From NCBI RefSeq assembly GCF_016863035.1, contig NZ_BOOC01000014.1, positions 186,001 through 250,000 of the forward strand: 64,000 nucleotides of DNA, written 5' to 3'. The notes under the pieces were generated by a model. The model was not told where the DNA came from and ran no database searches. It worked only from the letters and a program-made list of their open reading frames with translations. The stretch comes from Microbispora corallina (GTDB lineage: Bacteria > Actinomycetota > Actinomycetes > Streptosporangiales > Streptosporangiaceae). Of the stretch, positions 15,782 through 23,870 are shown piece after piece. The translations under genes were made by a program, and so were the position numbers. Every line of letters starts with the position of its first letter. The first letter of the stretch is position 1.

Positions 15782-16108
15782 GTGACGTACGTCATCGCGC
15801 AGCCTTGCGTGGACGTCCTGGACAAGGCGTGCATCGAGGAGTGCCCCGTCGATTGCATCTACGAGGGCGAACGCATGCTCTACATCCACCCCGACGAGTG
15901 CGTGGACTGCGGCGCTTGCGAGCCGGTCTGCCCGGTAGAGGCGATCTTCTACGAGGACGACCTTCCCGAGCAGTGGAAGGACTTCTACAAGGCCAACGTC
16001 GACTTCTTCGAGGACCTCGGTTCCCCCGGCGGCGCCTCGAAGGTCGGAAAGATCAACAAGGACCACCCCGTGGTGGCGGCGCTCCCGCCGCAGGGCGAGG
16101 AGCACTGA
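15782..16108 (+). CDS. fdxA: 7Fe ferredoxin FdxA
   Basis: A 108-residue 7Fe-8S ferredoxin ([3Fe-4S] plus [4Fe-4S]), a small cytoplasmic electron carrier. The N-terminal half carries the cysteine pattern: C9 in QPCVD, C17 and C21 in [11 protein letters not shown] (the canonical ligand between them replaced, as in 7Fe types), then [12 protein letters not shown] for the [4Fe-4S] cluster. The C-terminal extension after about residue 60 is usual for the actinobacterial FdxA family. GTG 15782 is preceded by an AAGGAG site. It lies 31 bases before dapC, an arrangement common in actinomycetes. Confidence 0.93.
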   Translation: MTYVIAQPCVDVLDKACIEECPVDCIYEGERMLYIHPDECVDCGACEPVCPVEAIFYEDDLPEQWKDFYKANVDFFEDLGSPGGASKVGKINKDHPVVAALPPQGEEH

Positions 16109-16139
16109 GCGAGCGGGCGGTCGGGCGACCTCGCGCCGC

Positions 16140-17297
16140 GTGAGCCCGCGCGAGGGGTCCGGCCCGTCGAACTGGGCGCTCCCCGAGCGCCCGTCACGAC
16201 TGGGGGATTTCTTGATCGCGTTGCCGGACTTCCCGTGGGATCGGCTCGCGCCGTACCAGGACCTGGCGCGGGAGCATCCCGGCGGGATCGTCGACCTGTC
16301 GGTGGGCACGCCCGTCGACCCGGTGCCCGAGGTCGCCAGGACCGCCCTCGCCGGGGCCGCCGACAGCCCCGGCTACCCGCTGACGTACGGCACCCCGCGG
16401 CTGCGTGAGGCGGCCGCAGGCTGGCTGCGCCGGCGGCACGGCGTCACGGTCGACCCGGCCGACGTCCTGCCGACCATCGGCTCGAAGGAGCTCGTGGCCT
16501 GGCTGCCGACGCTGCTCGGGGTGGGGCCCGGCGAGCGGGTCGTGTTCCCCGAGCTGGCCTACCCGACGTACGACGTGGGCGCCCGGCTGGCCGGGGCGGA
16601 GCCGTACGCCGCTGACGGCCTGCTCGCGCTCGGTCCCGAGAGGGTGCCGCTCGTGTGGGTCAATTCGCCGTCCAACCCCACCGGCAAGGTCCTGCCGGCC
16701 GAGCACCTGCGCAAGGTCGTGGCGTGGGCGCGCGAGCGGGGCGCGGTGGTGGCCTCCGACGAGTGCTACATCGAGCTGGGCTGGGAGGACCAGCCCGTCT
16801 CCGTCCTCCACCCCGACGTCTGCGGCGGCTCGTACGAGGGACTGCTGGCGGTCCACTCGCTGTCGAAGCGGTCGAACCTCGCGGGCTACCGCGCCGGGTT
16901 CGTCGCCGGGGACCCCCGGCTCGTAGGGCGCCTGCTGGAGGTGCGCAAGCACGCGGGGATGATGATGCCTGCCCCGGTCCAGGCGGCGGTGGCCGCCGTG
17001 CTGGACGACGACCGCCACGCCGACGAGCAGCGGGAGCGGTACGCCCGGCGCAGGGCCGTGCTGCGCCCCGCGCTGGAGGACGCCGGCTGGCGCGTCGAGC
17101 ACTCGGCCGCCGGGCTCTACCTCTGGGCGACCAACGGCGGCGACTGCTGGGACCAGGTCCGCGCGCTCGCGGAGCGGGGGATCCTGGTGGCTCCCGGCGA
17201 CTTCTACGGCCAGGCCGGCCGCACGCACGTCAGGGTCGCGATCACGGCCACCGACGAGCGCGTGGACGCCGCCGTCGACCGCCTCCGCGCCACCTGA
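16140..17297 (+). CDS. dapC: Succinyldiaminopimelate transaminase DapC
   Basis: A 385-residue fold-type I PLP aminotransferase catalysing transfer of the amino group from glutamate in the succinylase branch of diaminopimelate/lysine synthesis. Features: LPDFPWDRLAPY near the N-terminus, DLSVGTPVDPVP (about 52-63), NSPSNPTGKV (about 177), SDECYIELGW (about 205), the PLP-lysine segment SLSKRSNLAGYRAGF (about 241-255), and the C-terminal Arg in THVRVAIT. The fdxA-dapC order and the downstream dapE support the assignment. The start is uncertain: GTG 16140 is used, but TTG 16213 has a closer GGGGGA site and would begin just before LPDFPWD. Confidence 0.9.
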   Translation: MSPREGSGPSNWALPERPSRLGDFLIALPDFPWDRLAPYQDLAREHPGGIVDLSVGTPVDPVPEVARTALAGAADSPGYPLTYGTPRLREAAAGWLRRRHGVTVDPADVLPTIGSKELVAWLPTLLGVGPGERVVFPELAYPTYDVGARLAGAEPYAADGLLALGPERVPLVWVNSPSNPTGKVLPAEHLRKVVAWARERGAVVASDECYIELGWEDQPVSVLHPDVCGGSYEGLLAVHSLSKRSNLAGYRAGFVAGDPRLVGRLLEVRKHAGMMMPAPVQAAVAAVLDDDRHADEQRERYARRRAVLRPALEDAGWRVEHSAAGLYLWATNGGDCWDQVRALAERGILVAPGDFYGQAGRTHVRVAITATDERVDAAVDRLRAT

Positions 17298-17441
17298 GCC
17301 CCGCCTGACGCCGCGGCCCGGCCACCGGCCGGGCCGCGCGTGCTGTGTGGCGCCCGCGGAGGAGGCGTTCACACGGGGGGATGTCCCGACCGGCGATCTC
17401 GCCGATGCGGGCGTGCCGCGCCTCCAGTAGGATCGCGCGCC

Positions 17442-18086
17442 ATGACGACAGCGATCGTGCTCGTGCTGAGCCTGGCCACGATCGTCGTCGTGCTTGGCGC
17501 CTTCGTCATCACGGCGCGTCAGGGCCGGGTCCCCGCTCCCTTCCCGCAGCCTCCTGAGGAGGAGCCGCGGCGGGCTTCGCCCGCCGTCTCGCCCGGCGAC
17601 CCCGACTACTTCGACCCGAGGACCATCAAGGTCGGCGACACCGTGTACGTCGAGTCCGCGCGCTACCGGGCCATCGGCGCGCTCTACGCCACGATGCAGG
17701 GCGAGCAGTGGACGGAGTACCTCCTGGACGAGGGCGCGCGGAGCTACCGCTGGCTGTCGGTCGAGGAACGGCCCAGGCCCGGCGGGGGCGACGCCCGGCA
17801 CCTGGAGGTCCTGCTGTGGACCGACGTGCCCACGCAGGGCATGGTCCCGGCCAAGCACATGCTGATCGTGGACGGCATGGAGTTCCACCCCGTGGAGCGC
17901 GGCACCGCGGCGTTCCGTTCTGAGGGCGTGACTGGGCTCCCCGAGCGCGGCCTGCTCGACTTCGCCGACTACCGCGCGGCGGACGGGCGGCTGCTGTCGT
18001 TCCAGCGGGTCCAGGGCGGCCAGTGGGAGGCGTCGTACGCCCGCCCGCTGACGCCCGGCACGATCCGCGTGGAGCGTCTTCCCTGA
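17442..18086 (+). CDS. DUF4178 domain protein, membrane-anchored
   Basis: A 214-residue protein with an N-terminal membrane segment (residues 3-23) and a Pro/Glu-rich linker, then a DUF4178-like beta-rich domain (about 55-210) containing KVGDTVYVESARYRAIGA, QWTEYLLDEGARSYRWLSVE and a C-terminal WEASYARPL. DUF4178 proteins have no settled function and are often found near lipid or membrane genes. The ATG at 17442 is 8 bases behind a TAGGAT -10-like box. It lies between dapC and dapE; the following membrane protein starts 22 bases after its stop. Confidence 0.72.
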   Translation: MTTAIVLVLSLATIVVVLGAFVITARQGRVPAPFPQPPEEEPRRASPAVSPGDPDYFDPRTIKVGDTVYVESARYRAIGALYATMQGEQWTEYLLDEGARSYRWLSVEERPRPGGGDARHLEVLLWTDVPTQGMVPAKHMLIVDGMEFHPVERGTAAFRSEGVTGLPERGLLDFADYRAADGRLLSFQRVQGGQWEASYARPLTPGTIRVERLP

Positions 18087-18108
18087 TCGGCCGGGTAGGT
18101 TCTCGTAC

Positions 18109-18909
18109 GTGAATCGGCGCCTCTCCAGAACAGCCCTGACCATCGTGGTCATCGTCGTCCTGCTGACCGCCGCCATCTTCTACGGGGCCTACCACCTTCT
18201 GAAGAAGACGCAGCCTTTCGCTCTTGGCGAACACTGCCTGATCAGGACACCCGCCGGCTCGCTCGACCTGGACATCGACCAGGCCGAGGTGGCCGCCACC
18301 ATCGCCGCCGTCGCCGCCCGGCGCGGGCTGCCCGAGCGGGCGCTGCAGATCGCCTACATCACCGCCATCCAGGAGTCCAAGCTCGCCAACCTCCCGTACG
18401 GCGACCGCGACTCGGTGGGGGTGTTCCAGCAGCGCCCCTCCCAGGGCTGGGGGACGGTCGAGCAGCTGCAGGACCCGGTCTACGCGACCCGGAAGTTCTT
18501 CGCGGCGCTGGAGAAGGTCAAGCACTACCGGACCATGCCGCTGCACGAGGCGGCCCAGGCGGTGCAGCGCTCGGCCGACGGCTCCGCGTACGCCGAGCAC
18601 GAGCCGTCGGCGAAGATCCTTTCGGCGGCGTTCACCGGCCGCGTCCCCAAGGCCGTCCACTGCTGGTACCCGCCGCCGTCCAAGCCGCCGAAGCCGCAGG
18701 CCGAGGCGGCGCGCAAACAGCTCGTCCGGGCCCTGGGGACCGACGCCATGGCCAAGCGCGGCTGGCTGGTCGCCGCCTGGTACGTGACCCACGCCCAGAA
18801 GTACGGCCTGCGGCAGGTGAGCTACGACGGGGTGTCGTGGACGGCCGCCTCCGGGCATGACGGCTGGCTCAAGGACACCAAGGCCGACCACGCGGTCGAG
18901 GTGGCCTGA
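18109..18909 (+). CDS. Membrane-anchored lysozyme/transglycosylase-like protein
   Basis: A 266-residue protein with one N-terminal membrane anchor (residues 10-31) and an extracytoplasmic domain. The segment ITAIQESKLANLPYG followed by DSVGVFQQRPSQGWG (about 84-115) resembles the goose-lysozyme/lytic-transglycosylase signature: E89-S90 as possible catalytic acid, then S102-x-G104 and Q107. Related genes beside dapE are sometimes labelled heavy metal transporter, which nothing in the sequence supports. A role in peptidoglycan turnover is a reasonable inference. GTG 18109 sits 7 bases after TAGGTT (18096-18101). Confidence 0.65.
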   Translation: MNRRLSRTALTIVVIVVLLTAAIFYGAYHLLKKTQPFALGEHCLIRTPAGSLDLDIDQAEVAATIAAVAARRGLPERALQIAYITAIQESKLANLPYGDRDSVGVFQQRPSQGWGTVEQLQDPVYATRKFFAALEKVKHYRTMPLHEAAQAVQRSADGSAYAEHEPSAKILSAAFTGRVPKAVHCWYPPPSKPPKPQAEAARKQLVRALGTDAMAKRGWLVAAWYVTHAQKYGLRQVSYDGVSWTAASGHDGWLKDTKADHAVEVA

Positions 18910-18958
18910 CACCCTCTCCCCGGCGGCCGTCGCCCGCCGTGAACTAGGGTCAGGGGTC

Positions 18959-20014
18959 ATGCGGCTTGACCTTGCCCAGGACGTGGGCGCGCTGACGGCG
19001 CAACTCGTGGACATCGAGTCGGTGAGCGGGCACGAGAAGGCGATCGCCGACGCGATCGAGGAGGCGCTCGTCCCGCTGGAGCACCTCACCGTGCGACGGG
19101 TGGGCGAGAACATCGTGGCGCGCACCGAGCTCGGGCGAGCCGAGCGCGTGGTGATCGCCGGGCACCTCGACACCGTGCCCGTGGCCGGCAACCTGCCGAG
19201 CCGGGTCGAGGACGGCGTACTCTACGGATGCGGCACGTCCGACATGAAGAGCGGGCTCGCGGTGCAGCTCAAGCTGTGCCTGCTCGACCGGCCCAACCGC
19301 GACCTCACCTTCGTGTTCTACGACTGCGAGGAGGTCGAGGCCGAGCGCAACGGGCTGCTGCGGCTCACCCGCGAGCACCCCGACTGGCTGACCGGCGACT
19401 TCGCGGTCGTGATGGAGCCCACGAACGGGCTGGTCGAGGGCGGCTGCCAGGGCACGCTCCGGGCGGAGATCGTGGCGCGGGGGGCGCGGGCGCACAGCGC
19501 GCGGTCGTGGGAGGGCGTCAACGCCATCCACGGCATCCGGCCGATCCTCGAGGTCCTGTCCGGCTACGAGGCCCGGCGGCCGGTGGTGGACGGGCTCGAG
19601 TACCACGAGGGCCTGAACGCCGTCGCCGTCCGGGGCGGGGTCGCGGGCAACGTCATCCCCGACGAGTGCGTGGTGACGGTCAACTACCGCTTCGCCCCCG
19701 ACCTCACCCTCGAGCAGGCCTTCGACCACGTGAAGGAGCTGTTCGACGGCTTCGAGGTCCGGTTGGCCGACGGCGCCCCCGGCGCCCGGCCCGGCCTCAC
19801 CCACCCGGTGGCGGCGGCGTTCGCGGCGGCGATCGGCGGCACCCCGCAGGCCAAGCTCGGCTGGACCGACGTGGCCCGGTTCTCCGCGCTCGGCGTCCCG
19901 GCCGTCAACTGCGGCCCCGGCAATCCCGACATCGCCCACACCCAGGGCGAGAACGTCAGCCTGGACAAGATCGTCGACAGCGAGCGCCGGCTCACGGCCT
20001 GGCTGACCTCCTGA
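18959..20014 (+). CDS. dapE: Succinyl-diaminopimelate desuccinylase DapE
   Basis: A 351-residue M20-family zinc amidohydrolase that releases succinate from N-succinyl-LL-2,6-diaminopimelate, the step after DapC. Metal-site motifs: IAGHLDTVP (about 64-72, first His and Asp), GCGTSDMKSG (bridging Asp, about 89-98), YDCEEVE (catalytic Glu pair, about 121-127), EPTNG (about 151), and the C-terminal GPGNPDIAHTQGE that supplies the last His. The dimerisation domain begins near GARAHSARSWEGVNAI. ATG 18959 is 8 bases after TAGGGT (18945-18950), consistent with a leaderless transcript. A strong hairpin follows the stop. Confidence 0.93.
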   Translation: MRLDLAQDVGALTAQLVDIESVSGHEKAIADAIEEALVPLEHLTVRRVGENIVARTELGRAERVVIAGHLDTVPVAGNLPSRVEDGVLYGCGTSDMKSGLAVQLKLCLLDRPNRDLTFVFYDCEEVEAERNGLLRLTREHPDWLTGDFAVVMEPTNGLVEGGCQGTLRAEIVARGARAHSARSWEGVNAIHGIRPILEVLSGYEARRPVVDGLEYHEGLNAVAVRGGVAGNVIPDECVVTVNYRFAPDLTLEQAFDHVKELFDGFEVRLADGAPGARPGLTHPVAAAFAAAIGGTPQAKLGWTDVARFSALGVPAVNCGPGNPDIAHTQGENVSLDKIVDSERRLTAWLTS

Positions 20015-20030
20015 GACGCCCGGCACAAAA

Positions 20031-20076
20031 GAAAGTGGCTTTCCTCGCCGGCCATTTGGCGGGGAAAGCCACTTTC
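20031..20076 (+). terminator. 19-bp hairpin terminator after dapE
   Basis: GAAAGTGGCTTTCCTCGCC at 20031-20049 pairs with 20058-20076 (one G-T pair), leaving an 8-base loop. It begins 16 bases after the dapE stop. No downstream T-run, but an A-run precedes it, so it could also act on minus-strand transcripts. Confidence 0.85.
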
Positions 20077-20183
20077 GTCCCGAGCAGCACCCTCATCGCT
20101 TAGACGCAGCCTCGTCGAATCCCGGTTCCCCCTCTCCACTTTTAATTTCAAGATTGTTCGCCGGGCTCGACTAGCGTGTGGCC

Positions 20184-20945
20184 ATGAACCACCAACGTCC
20201 CGAACGCCGCCAGGGCTCCTCCGTCGTCCGCGGCGACCTCGTCCCCGACTCGACGTACGACCAGCGGCTCCTCGACCGCAAGGGACCCACGCACTGGCTC
20301 CACGAGGACCCCTGGCGCGTGCTGCGCATCCAGTCGGAGTTCGTCGAGGGGTTCGGCGCCCTCGCCGAGCTTCCCCCGGCGGTCACCGTCTTCGGCTCGG
20401 CGCGGACGGGGGCCGACACCGCCGACTACGAGCTCGGCGTCCGCGTGGGCGCGGCCCTGGCCAAGGCCGGGTACGCCGTGATCACCGGCGGCGGGCCCGG
20501 TCTGATGGAGGCGGCCAACCGGGGGGCGCTGGAGGCGGGCGGCGTCTCCGTGGGCCTCGGCATCGAGCTGCCCCACGAGCAGCGGCTCAACGACTACGTC
20601 GACCTCGGCGTCGAGTTCCGCTACTTCTTCGTGCGCAAGACGATGTTCGTGAAGTACGCGTACGGGTTCGTCGCCCTGCCCGGCGGCTTCGGCACGCTCG
20701 ACGAGCTGTTCGAGGCGCTGACGCTGGTCCAGACCCGGAAGGTCACGTCGTTCCCGGTGATCCTCATGGGCACCGAGTTCTGGTCGCCGCTGATCGGCTG
20801 GCTCCGCGACACGCTCCAGCGGACCGGCAAGATCTCTCCGCAGGACCTCGACCTCGTCTCCCTCACCGACGACCCCGACGAGGCCGTCCGCATGATCGTC
20901 GAAGCCGACCGGCGCCGGTCCGACGGCGGCTCCCGCGGTAAGTAG
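20184..20945 (+). CDS. TIGR00730/LOG-family Rossmann protein
   Basis: A 253-residue protein of the LOG (cytokinin riboside 5'-monophosphate phosphoribohydrolase-like) family. Motifs: VTVFGSAR (about 67), ITGGGPGLMEAANRGA (about 99-114) and PGGFGTLDELFE (about 168-179), the family's nucleotide-binding signature. Bacterial members hydrolyse purine nucleotide monophosphates at the N-glycosidic bond; the physiological role is often unclear. An N-terminal tail of about 60 residues precedes the fold. ATG 20184 is preferred over GTG 20178 because TAGCGT (20172-20177) then has the 6-base leaderless spacing. A second, shorter family member follows directly. Confidence 0.82.
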   Translation: MNHQRPERRQGSSVVRGDLVPDSTYDQRLLDRKGPTHWLHEDPWRVLRIQSEFVEGFGALAELPPAVTVFGSARTGADTADYELGVRVGAALAKAGYAVITGGGPGLMEAANRGALEAGGVSVGLGIELPHEQRLNDYVDLGVEFRYFFVRKTMFVKYAYGFVALPGGFGTLDELFEALTLVQTRKVTSFPVILMGTEFWSPLIGWLRDTLQRTGKISPQDLDLVSLTDDPDEAVRMIVEADRRRSDGGSRGK

Positions 20946-20954
20946 GGTGGCGGC

Positions 20955-21533
20955 GTGTTCATCTGCGTCTTCTGCTCCTCCAGCAACAAGATCGACCCCA
21001 AGTACGTCGCGCTCGCCGGCGAGGTGGGCGGCCGGCTCGCCGCGCGCGGCCACCATCTGGTGAGCGGCGGCGCGATCGTCTCCTGCATGGGAGAGGTCGC
21101 CCGGGCCGTACGGCGCGGGGGCGGCCGCACCGTCGGCGTCATCCCCCAGGCCCTCGTGGACATCGAGATCGCCGACACCGACTCAGACGAGCTGATCGTC
21201 ACGGCGGACATGCGCGAGCGCAAGGGCGTGATGGACGCCCGCTCCGACGCCTTCCTCGTCCTGCCCGGCGGCATCGGCACGCTGGAGGAGCTGTTCGAGA
21301 TCTGGACCAGCCGGGTGCTGGGGCTGCACGAGCGGCCGCTCGTCGTCCTCGATCCCTGGGGGCTGTACGCGCCGCTGCGCGCGCTCGTGGACGGGATGTA
21401 CGAGCAGGGCTTCACCCGGCCCAACGTCTTCGACGCGATCTCGTGGGCGACCGACGTCGAGGAGGCCCTCGACCTGCTGGAGAAGCCCGTCCCGCACCTG
21501 CGCCCCACCGGCGAGGAGATCGGCGAGTCCTGA
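20955..21533 (+). CDS. Second TIGR00730/LOG-family protein
   Basis: A 192-residue LOG-like protein beginning directly with the Rossmann strand FICVFCSSS. It has GGAIVSCMGEVARAV where LOG enzymes usually read GGGxxGLMG, and the complete PGGIGTLEELFEIW motif (about 109-122). Catalysis of a phosphoribohydrolase reaction is plausible but the altered first loop lowers certainty. GTG 20955 is 6 bases after TAGGGT (20943-20948), whose first three bases are the stop codon of the preceding gene. The tandem LOG arrangement beside dapE is recurrent in actinomycetes. Confidence 0.82.
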   Translation: MFICVFCSSSNKIDPKYVALAGEVGGRLAARGHHLVSGGAIVSCMGEVARAVRRGGGRTVGVIPQALVDIEIADTDSDELIVTADMRERKGVMDARSDAFLVLPGGIGTLEELFEIWTSRVLGLHERPLVVLDPWGLYAPLRALVDGMYEQGFTRPNVFDAISWATDVEEALDLLEKPVPHLRPTGEEIGES

Positions 21534-21600
21534 CCCCGGACGTCTCGCCCCGGGCGCCCGCCTCCCCACCCCCGCCCGGACCCGCCGACGAGGGCGGCGG

Positions 21601-21885
21601 TCAGGCCAGGCCGCGCCGGGTGAGCGCCGGGGGACGCCGCCCGAGCAGGCACTCGGTCATGTCGAGCGCCTGCCGCACGGAACGGGCCGTGCCGGCGGCC
21701 GTACGGAAGACGGCGGCGCCGGCCCAGGCGAAGGCGGCCGCCGCGGCCACCGCCTCGGTCTCGTCGTCCGGCAGCGTCACGACCACCGTCCGCCCCTCGC
21801 GGGCCAGCGCGGACGCCTCGGGCAGCGAGGACGCCTCCGCCCAGCCCGGCTCCGCGGGGTCGCCCGGGCCGATCACAACGGTCAT
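21601..21885 (-). CDS. Small conserved protein, possibly dihydropteroate-synthase-related
   Basis: A 94-residue protein: MTVVIGPGDP at the start, TVVVTLPDDETEAVAAAAAFAWAGAAVFRT in the middle and RSVRQALDMTECLLGRRPPALTRRGLA at the end. The C-terminal half resembles the last helices of actinobacterial folate-type TIM-barrel enzymes, and folP often lies at this position relative to LOG and DivIVA-like genes, so it may be a derived or truncated relative; this is weak. ATG 21885 follows GGAAGG with very short spacing; ATG 21894 and 21906 are alternatives. It is divergent from the DivIVA-like gene. Confidence 0.5.
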   Translation of the reverse strand: MTVVIGPGDPAEPGWAEASSLPEASALAREGRTVVVTLPDDETEAVAAAAAFAWAGAAVFRTAAGTARSVRQALDMTECLLGRRPPALTRRGLA

Positions 21886-21929
21886 GCCTTCCATGCTCGC
21901 ACGCATACGACTTGTGGCACGATTCGTAT

Positions 21930-22355
21930 GTGCTGGTCGTACTCATCGTCGCCGGGCTCGCCGTGGTCGCCTGCGTGGTGATGGTCTCCCTGGGGCACGG
22001 CGGCGAGATGGCGGAGTTCCCTCCCGACGTGCCGCCGCTCGACCTGCCGGCGGCGGGTCAGCTCACCGCCGCCGACCTGATCGCGCTGCAACTGCCGATC
22101 AGTGTGGTGGGCTACAACACCCAGATGGTCGACGAGACCCTGCACCGGGTGTCGACCGCGCTGAGCGAGCGCGACACCCGCATCGCCGTGCTGGAGCAGC
22201 GCGTCGCCGAACTGCTGGCGGGCCGCCTGCAGGCCCGCCAGGAGGCGTACGCCCGCCCGGCCGACCCCCCGCGTACCGAACATCAGCCCGAGATCCCCTC
22301 CCAGGCCGCCAACGGCTGGGAGGCCGAGCGGGCCGACGCGGAGGAGACGTGGTGA
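21930..22355 (+). CDS. DivIVA-domain-like membrane protein
   Basis: A 141-residue protein with an N-terminal membrane segment (about residues 2-21), a short linker, and a DivIVA-type motif: LPISVVGYNTQMVDETLHRV (about 57-76), where GY and VD are the family hallmarks, followed by a coiled coil (LSERDTRIAVLEQRVAELLAGRLQ). DivIVA-type proteins in actinomycetes organise polar growth and septation; this short form lacks the long coiled coils of DivIVA/Wag31 and is more like SepF-neighbour or Tag-neighbour variants. GTG 21930 is used (TTG 21912 is possible). Its stop overlaps the start of tag by 4 bases. Confidence 0.72.
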   Translation: MLVVLIVAGLAVVACVVMVSLGHGGEMAEFPPDVPPLDLPAAGQLTAADLIALQLPISVVGYNTQMVDETLHRVSTALSERDTRIAVLEQRVAELLAGRLQARQEAYARPADPPRTEHQPEIPSQAANGWEAERADAEETW

Positions 22356-22951
22356 CACAGACACCGGAGATCATGGTGGACGGGCTCGTGCGCTGCGGCT
22401 GGGCCGGCGCGACGCCCGACTACGTGGCCTATCACGACGACGAGTGGGGCCGCCCGGTGCGCGGCGACGACCTGGTCTACGAGCGGATCACGCTGGAGGC
22501 GTTCCAGTCGGGCCTGTCCTGGCTGACGATCCTGCGCAAGCGCGACAACTTCCGGGCCGCCTTCGCCGGGTTCTCCATCCCCGCCGTCGCCGCGTACGGC
22601 GAGGCGGACGTCGAGCGCCTCATGGCCGACGCCGGCATCGTCCGCAACCGCGCCAAGATCGAGGCGGCGGTGGCGAACGCCCGCGCGGCGCTCGAGGTGC
22701 CGGGCGGGCTGTCGGAGCTGGTGTGGAAGCACGCCGAGGAGCCGGCGGCCGGACCCACGACGCTGGGCGACATCCCGGCCCAGACCCCGGGCTCGAAGGC
22801 CCTCGCGAAGGAGCTGCGTCGGCACGGCTTCCGGTTCGTCGGCCCCACCACGGCCTACGCGCTCATGCAGGCGATCGGCCTGGTGAACGACCACGTGGCC
22901 GACTGCTGGGTCCGCGAGACCGTCGCCGGCCTGCGCGCCGCCACCCGCTGA
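22352..22951 (+). CDS. tag: DNA-3-methyladenine glycosylase I
   Basis: A 199-residue HhH-superfamily base-excision glycosylase that removes 3-methyladenine. Features: RCGWAGATPDYVAYHDDEWGRPV (a variant of the Tag start), FEAFQSGLSW-type segment (LEAFQSGLSWLTILRKR, about 44-60), AYALMQAIGLVNDHVADCW near the C-terminus with the His and Cys that help bind the structural zinc in Tag. GTG 22352 overlaps the preceding stop (GTGA), indicating translational coupling, and follows a GAGGAG site. Confidence 0.92.
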   Translation: MTQTPEIMVDGLVRCGWAGATPDYVAYHDDEWGRPVRGDDLVYERITLEAFQSGLSWLTILRKRDNFRAAFAGFSIPAVAAYGEADVERLMADAGIVRNRAKIEAAVANARAALEVPGGLSELVWKHAEEPAAGPTTLGDIPAQTPGSKALAKELRRHGFRFVGPTTAYALMQAIGLVNDHVADCWVRETVAGLRAATR

Positions 22952-22957
22952 GGCCGG

Positions 22958-23098
22958 GCTCGGCGCGACCGCGCGGACCGGTCAGCGGTCCCAGACCAAG
23001 GCCCGCTCGGCGACCGCGCGGACCGTGGCGAGGCCGCTCGGCGACCGCGCGGACCGTGGCCAGGCCCGCTCGGCGACCGCGCGGACCGGTCAGCGGCC
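22958..23098. repeat. Tandem repeats at the 3' end of the paaG-like gene
   Basis: Four imperfect copies beginning GCTCGGCGACCGCGCGGACC: 22958-23003 (longer), 23005-23035 (31), 23036-23067 (32) and 23068-23098. The last copy contains the stop codon (plus-strand TCA 23090-23092) and final codons of the minus-strand gene, and GCGGACCGGTCAGCGG occurs at both ends (22973-22988 and 23081-23096). It looks like serial duplication of the gene's 3' flank into the gap before tag. Confidence 0.75.
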
Positions 23099-23869
23099 CT
23101 CGAAGCGCGGACGCTCCTTGTTCAGGAACGCCTTCGTCGCGGCGGCGTGGTCGGCGGTCCTCGCGCACTCGTCCTGCAGCTCCGCCTCCCGCTCCAGGGC
23201 GTCGGGGAGCGACCGCGACGCGGCGTGGTCCAGCGCCCGCTTGGTCGCGCCGTACGCCACGGTCGGGCCCTGCGCCAGCCGTACGGCGAGCTCCCGGGCG
23301 GCCTCCGCGAGCCGGTCGGCGGGGACGACCCGGGTGGCCAGCCCGAGCTCGGCGGCCCGGGCGGCGTCCACGACGTCGCCGAGCAGCAGCAGCTCGCGCG
23401 CCCGCGCCGGCCCCACCAGCCGCTGGAGCGTCCAGGACGCGCCCGAGTCGGGCGCCAGGCCGATGCCGGAGAACGCCATGGAGAACTTCGCGTTCTCCGC
23501 GAGGATCCGGAAGTCGCAGGCGAACGCCAGCGAGGCGCCCGCGCCGGCGGCGACCCCGTTGACGGCCGCCACGACCGGCTTGTCCATCGTCGTCACAGAC
23601 AGGACGATCGGGTTGTAGTGCGCGCGGACGGTCCCAGCGAGGCCGCGGCCCGCCTCCAGGTTGTCGGCGTGCTCGCGCAGGTCCTGCCCTGCGCAGAAGG
23701 CGCGGCCCGCCCCGGTGAGCAGCACGGCCCGCACGGCCCGGTCGCCGGCGGCCCGGCGCAGCGCCCCGAGCAGGTCCTCCTTCATGGAGACGGTCAGGGA
23801 GTTCATCGCGTCGGGGCGGTTCAGGGTGATCGTGGCGACGGCCTCGTCGACGTCGTAGATCACGCTCAT
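23090..23869 (-). CDS. Enoyl-CoA hydratase/isomerase, PaaG-like
   Basis: A 259-residue crotonase-fold enzyme. The oxyanion-hole segments are GAGRAFCAGQDL (about 60-71) and [20 protein letters not shown] (about 98-117). GLAPDSGASWTL (about 131) has the Pro-Asp-Ser that in PaaG supplies the isomerase aspartate, whereas classical hydratases carry a glutamate there. With the adjacent paaX this suggests 1,2-epoxyphenylacetyl-CoA isomerase or a similar double-bond isomerase in phenylacetate degradation. ATG 23869 starts 1 base after the paaX stop; ATG 23884 would overlap it. Confidence 0.8.
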   Translation of the reverse strand: MSVIYDVDEAVATITLNRPDAMNSLTVSMKEDLLGALRRAAGDRAVRAVLLTGAGRAFCAGQDLREHADNLEAGRGLAGTVRAHYNPIVLSVTTMDKPVVAAVNGVAAGAGASLAFACDFRILAENAKFSMAFSGIGLAPDSGASWTLQRLVGPARARELLLLGDVVDAARAAELGLATRVVPADRLAEAARELAVRLAQGPTVAYGATKRALDHAASRSLPDALEREAELQDECARTADHAAATKAFLNKERPRFEGR

Positions 23870-23870
23870 C

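Noticed and set aside
18109-18909. Heavy metal transporter, a label I recall for homologues
   Set aside because: One membrane span and a lysozyme-like motif; no transport or metal-binding features.
22958-23098. CRISPR array
   Set aside because: Units are adjoining and slightly different, without unique spacers; they duplicate a gene end.
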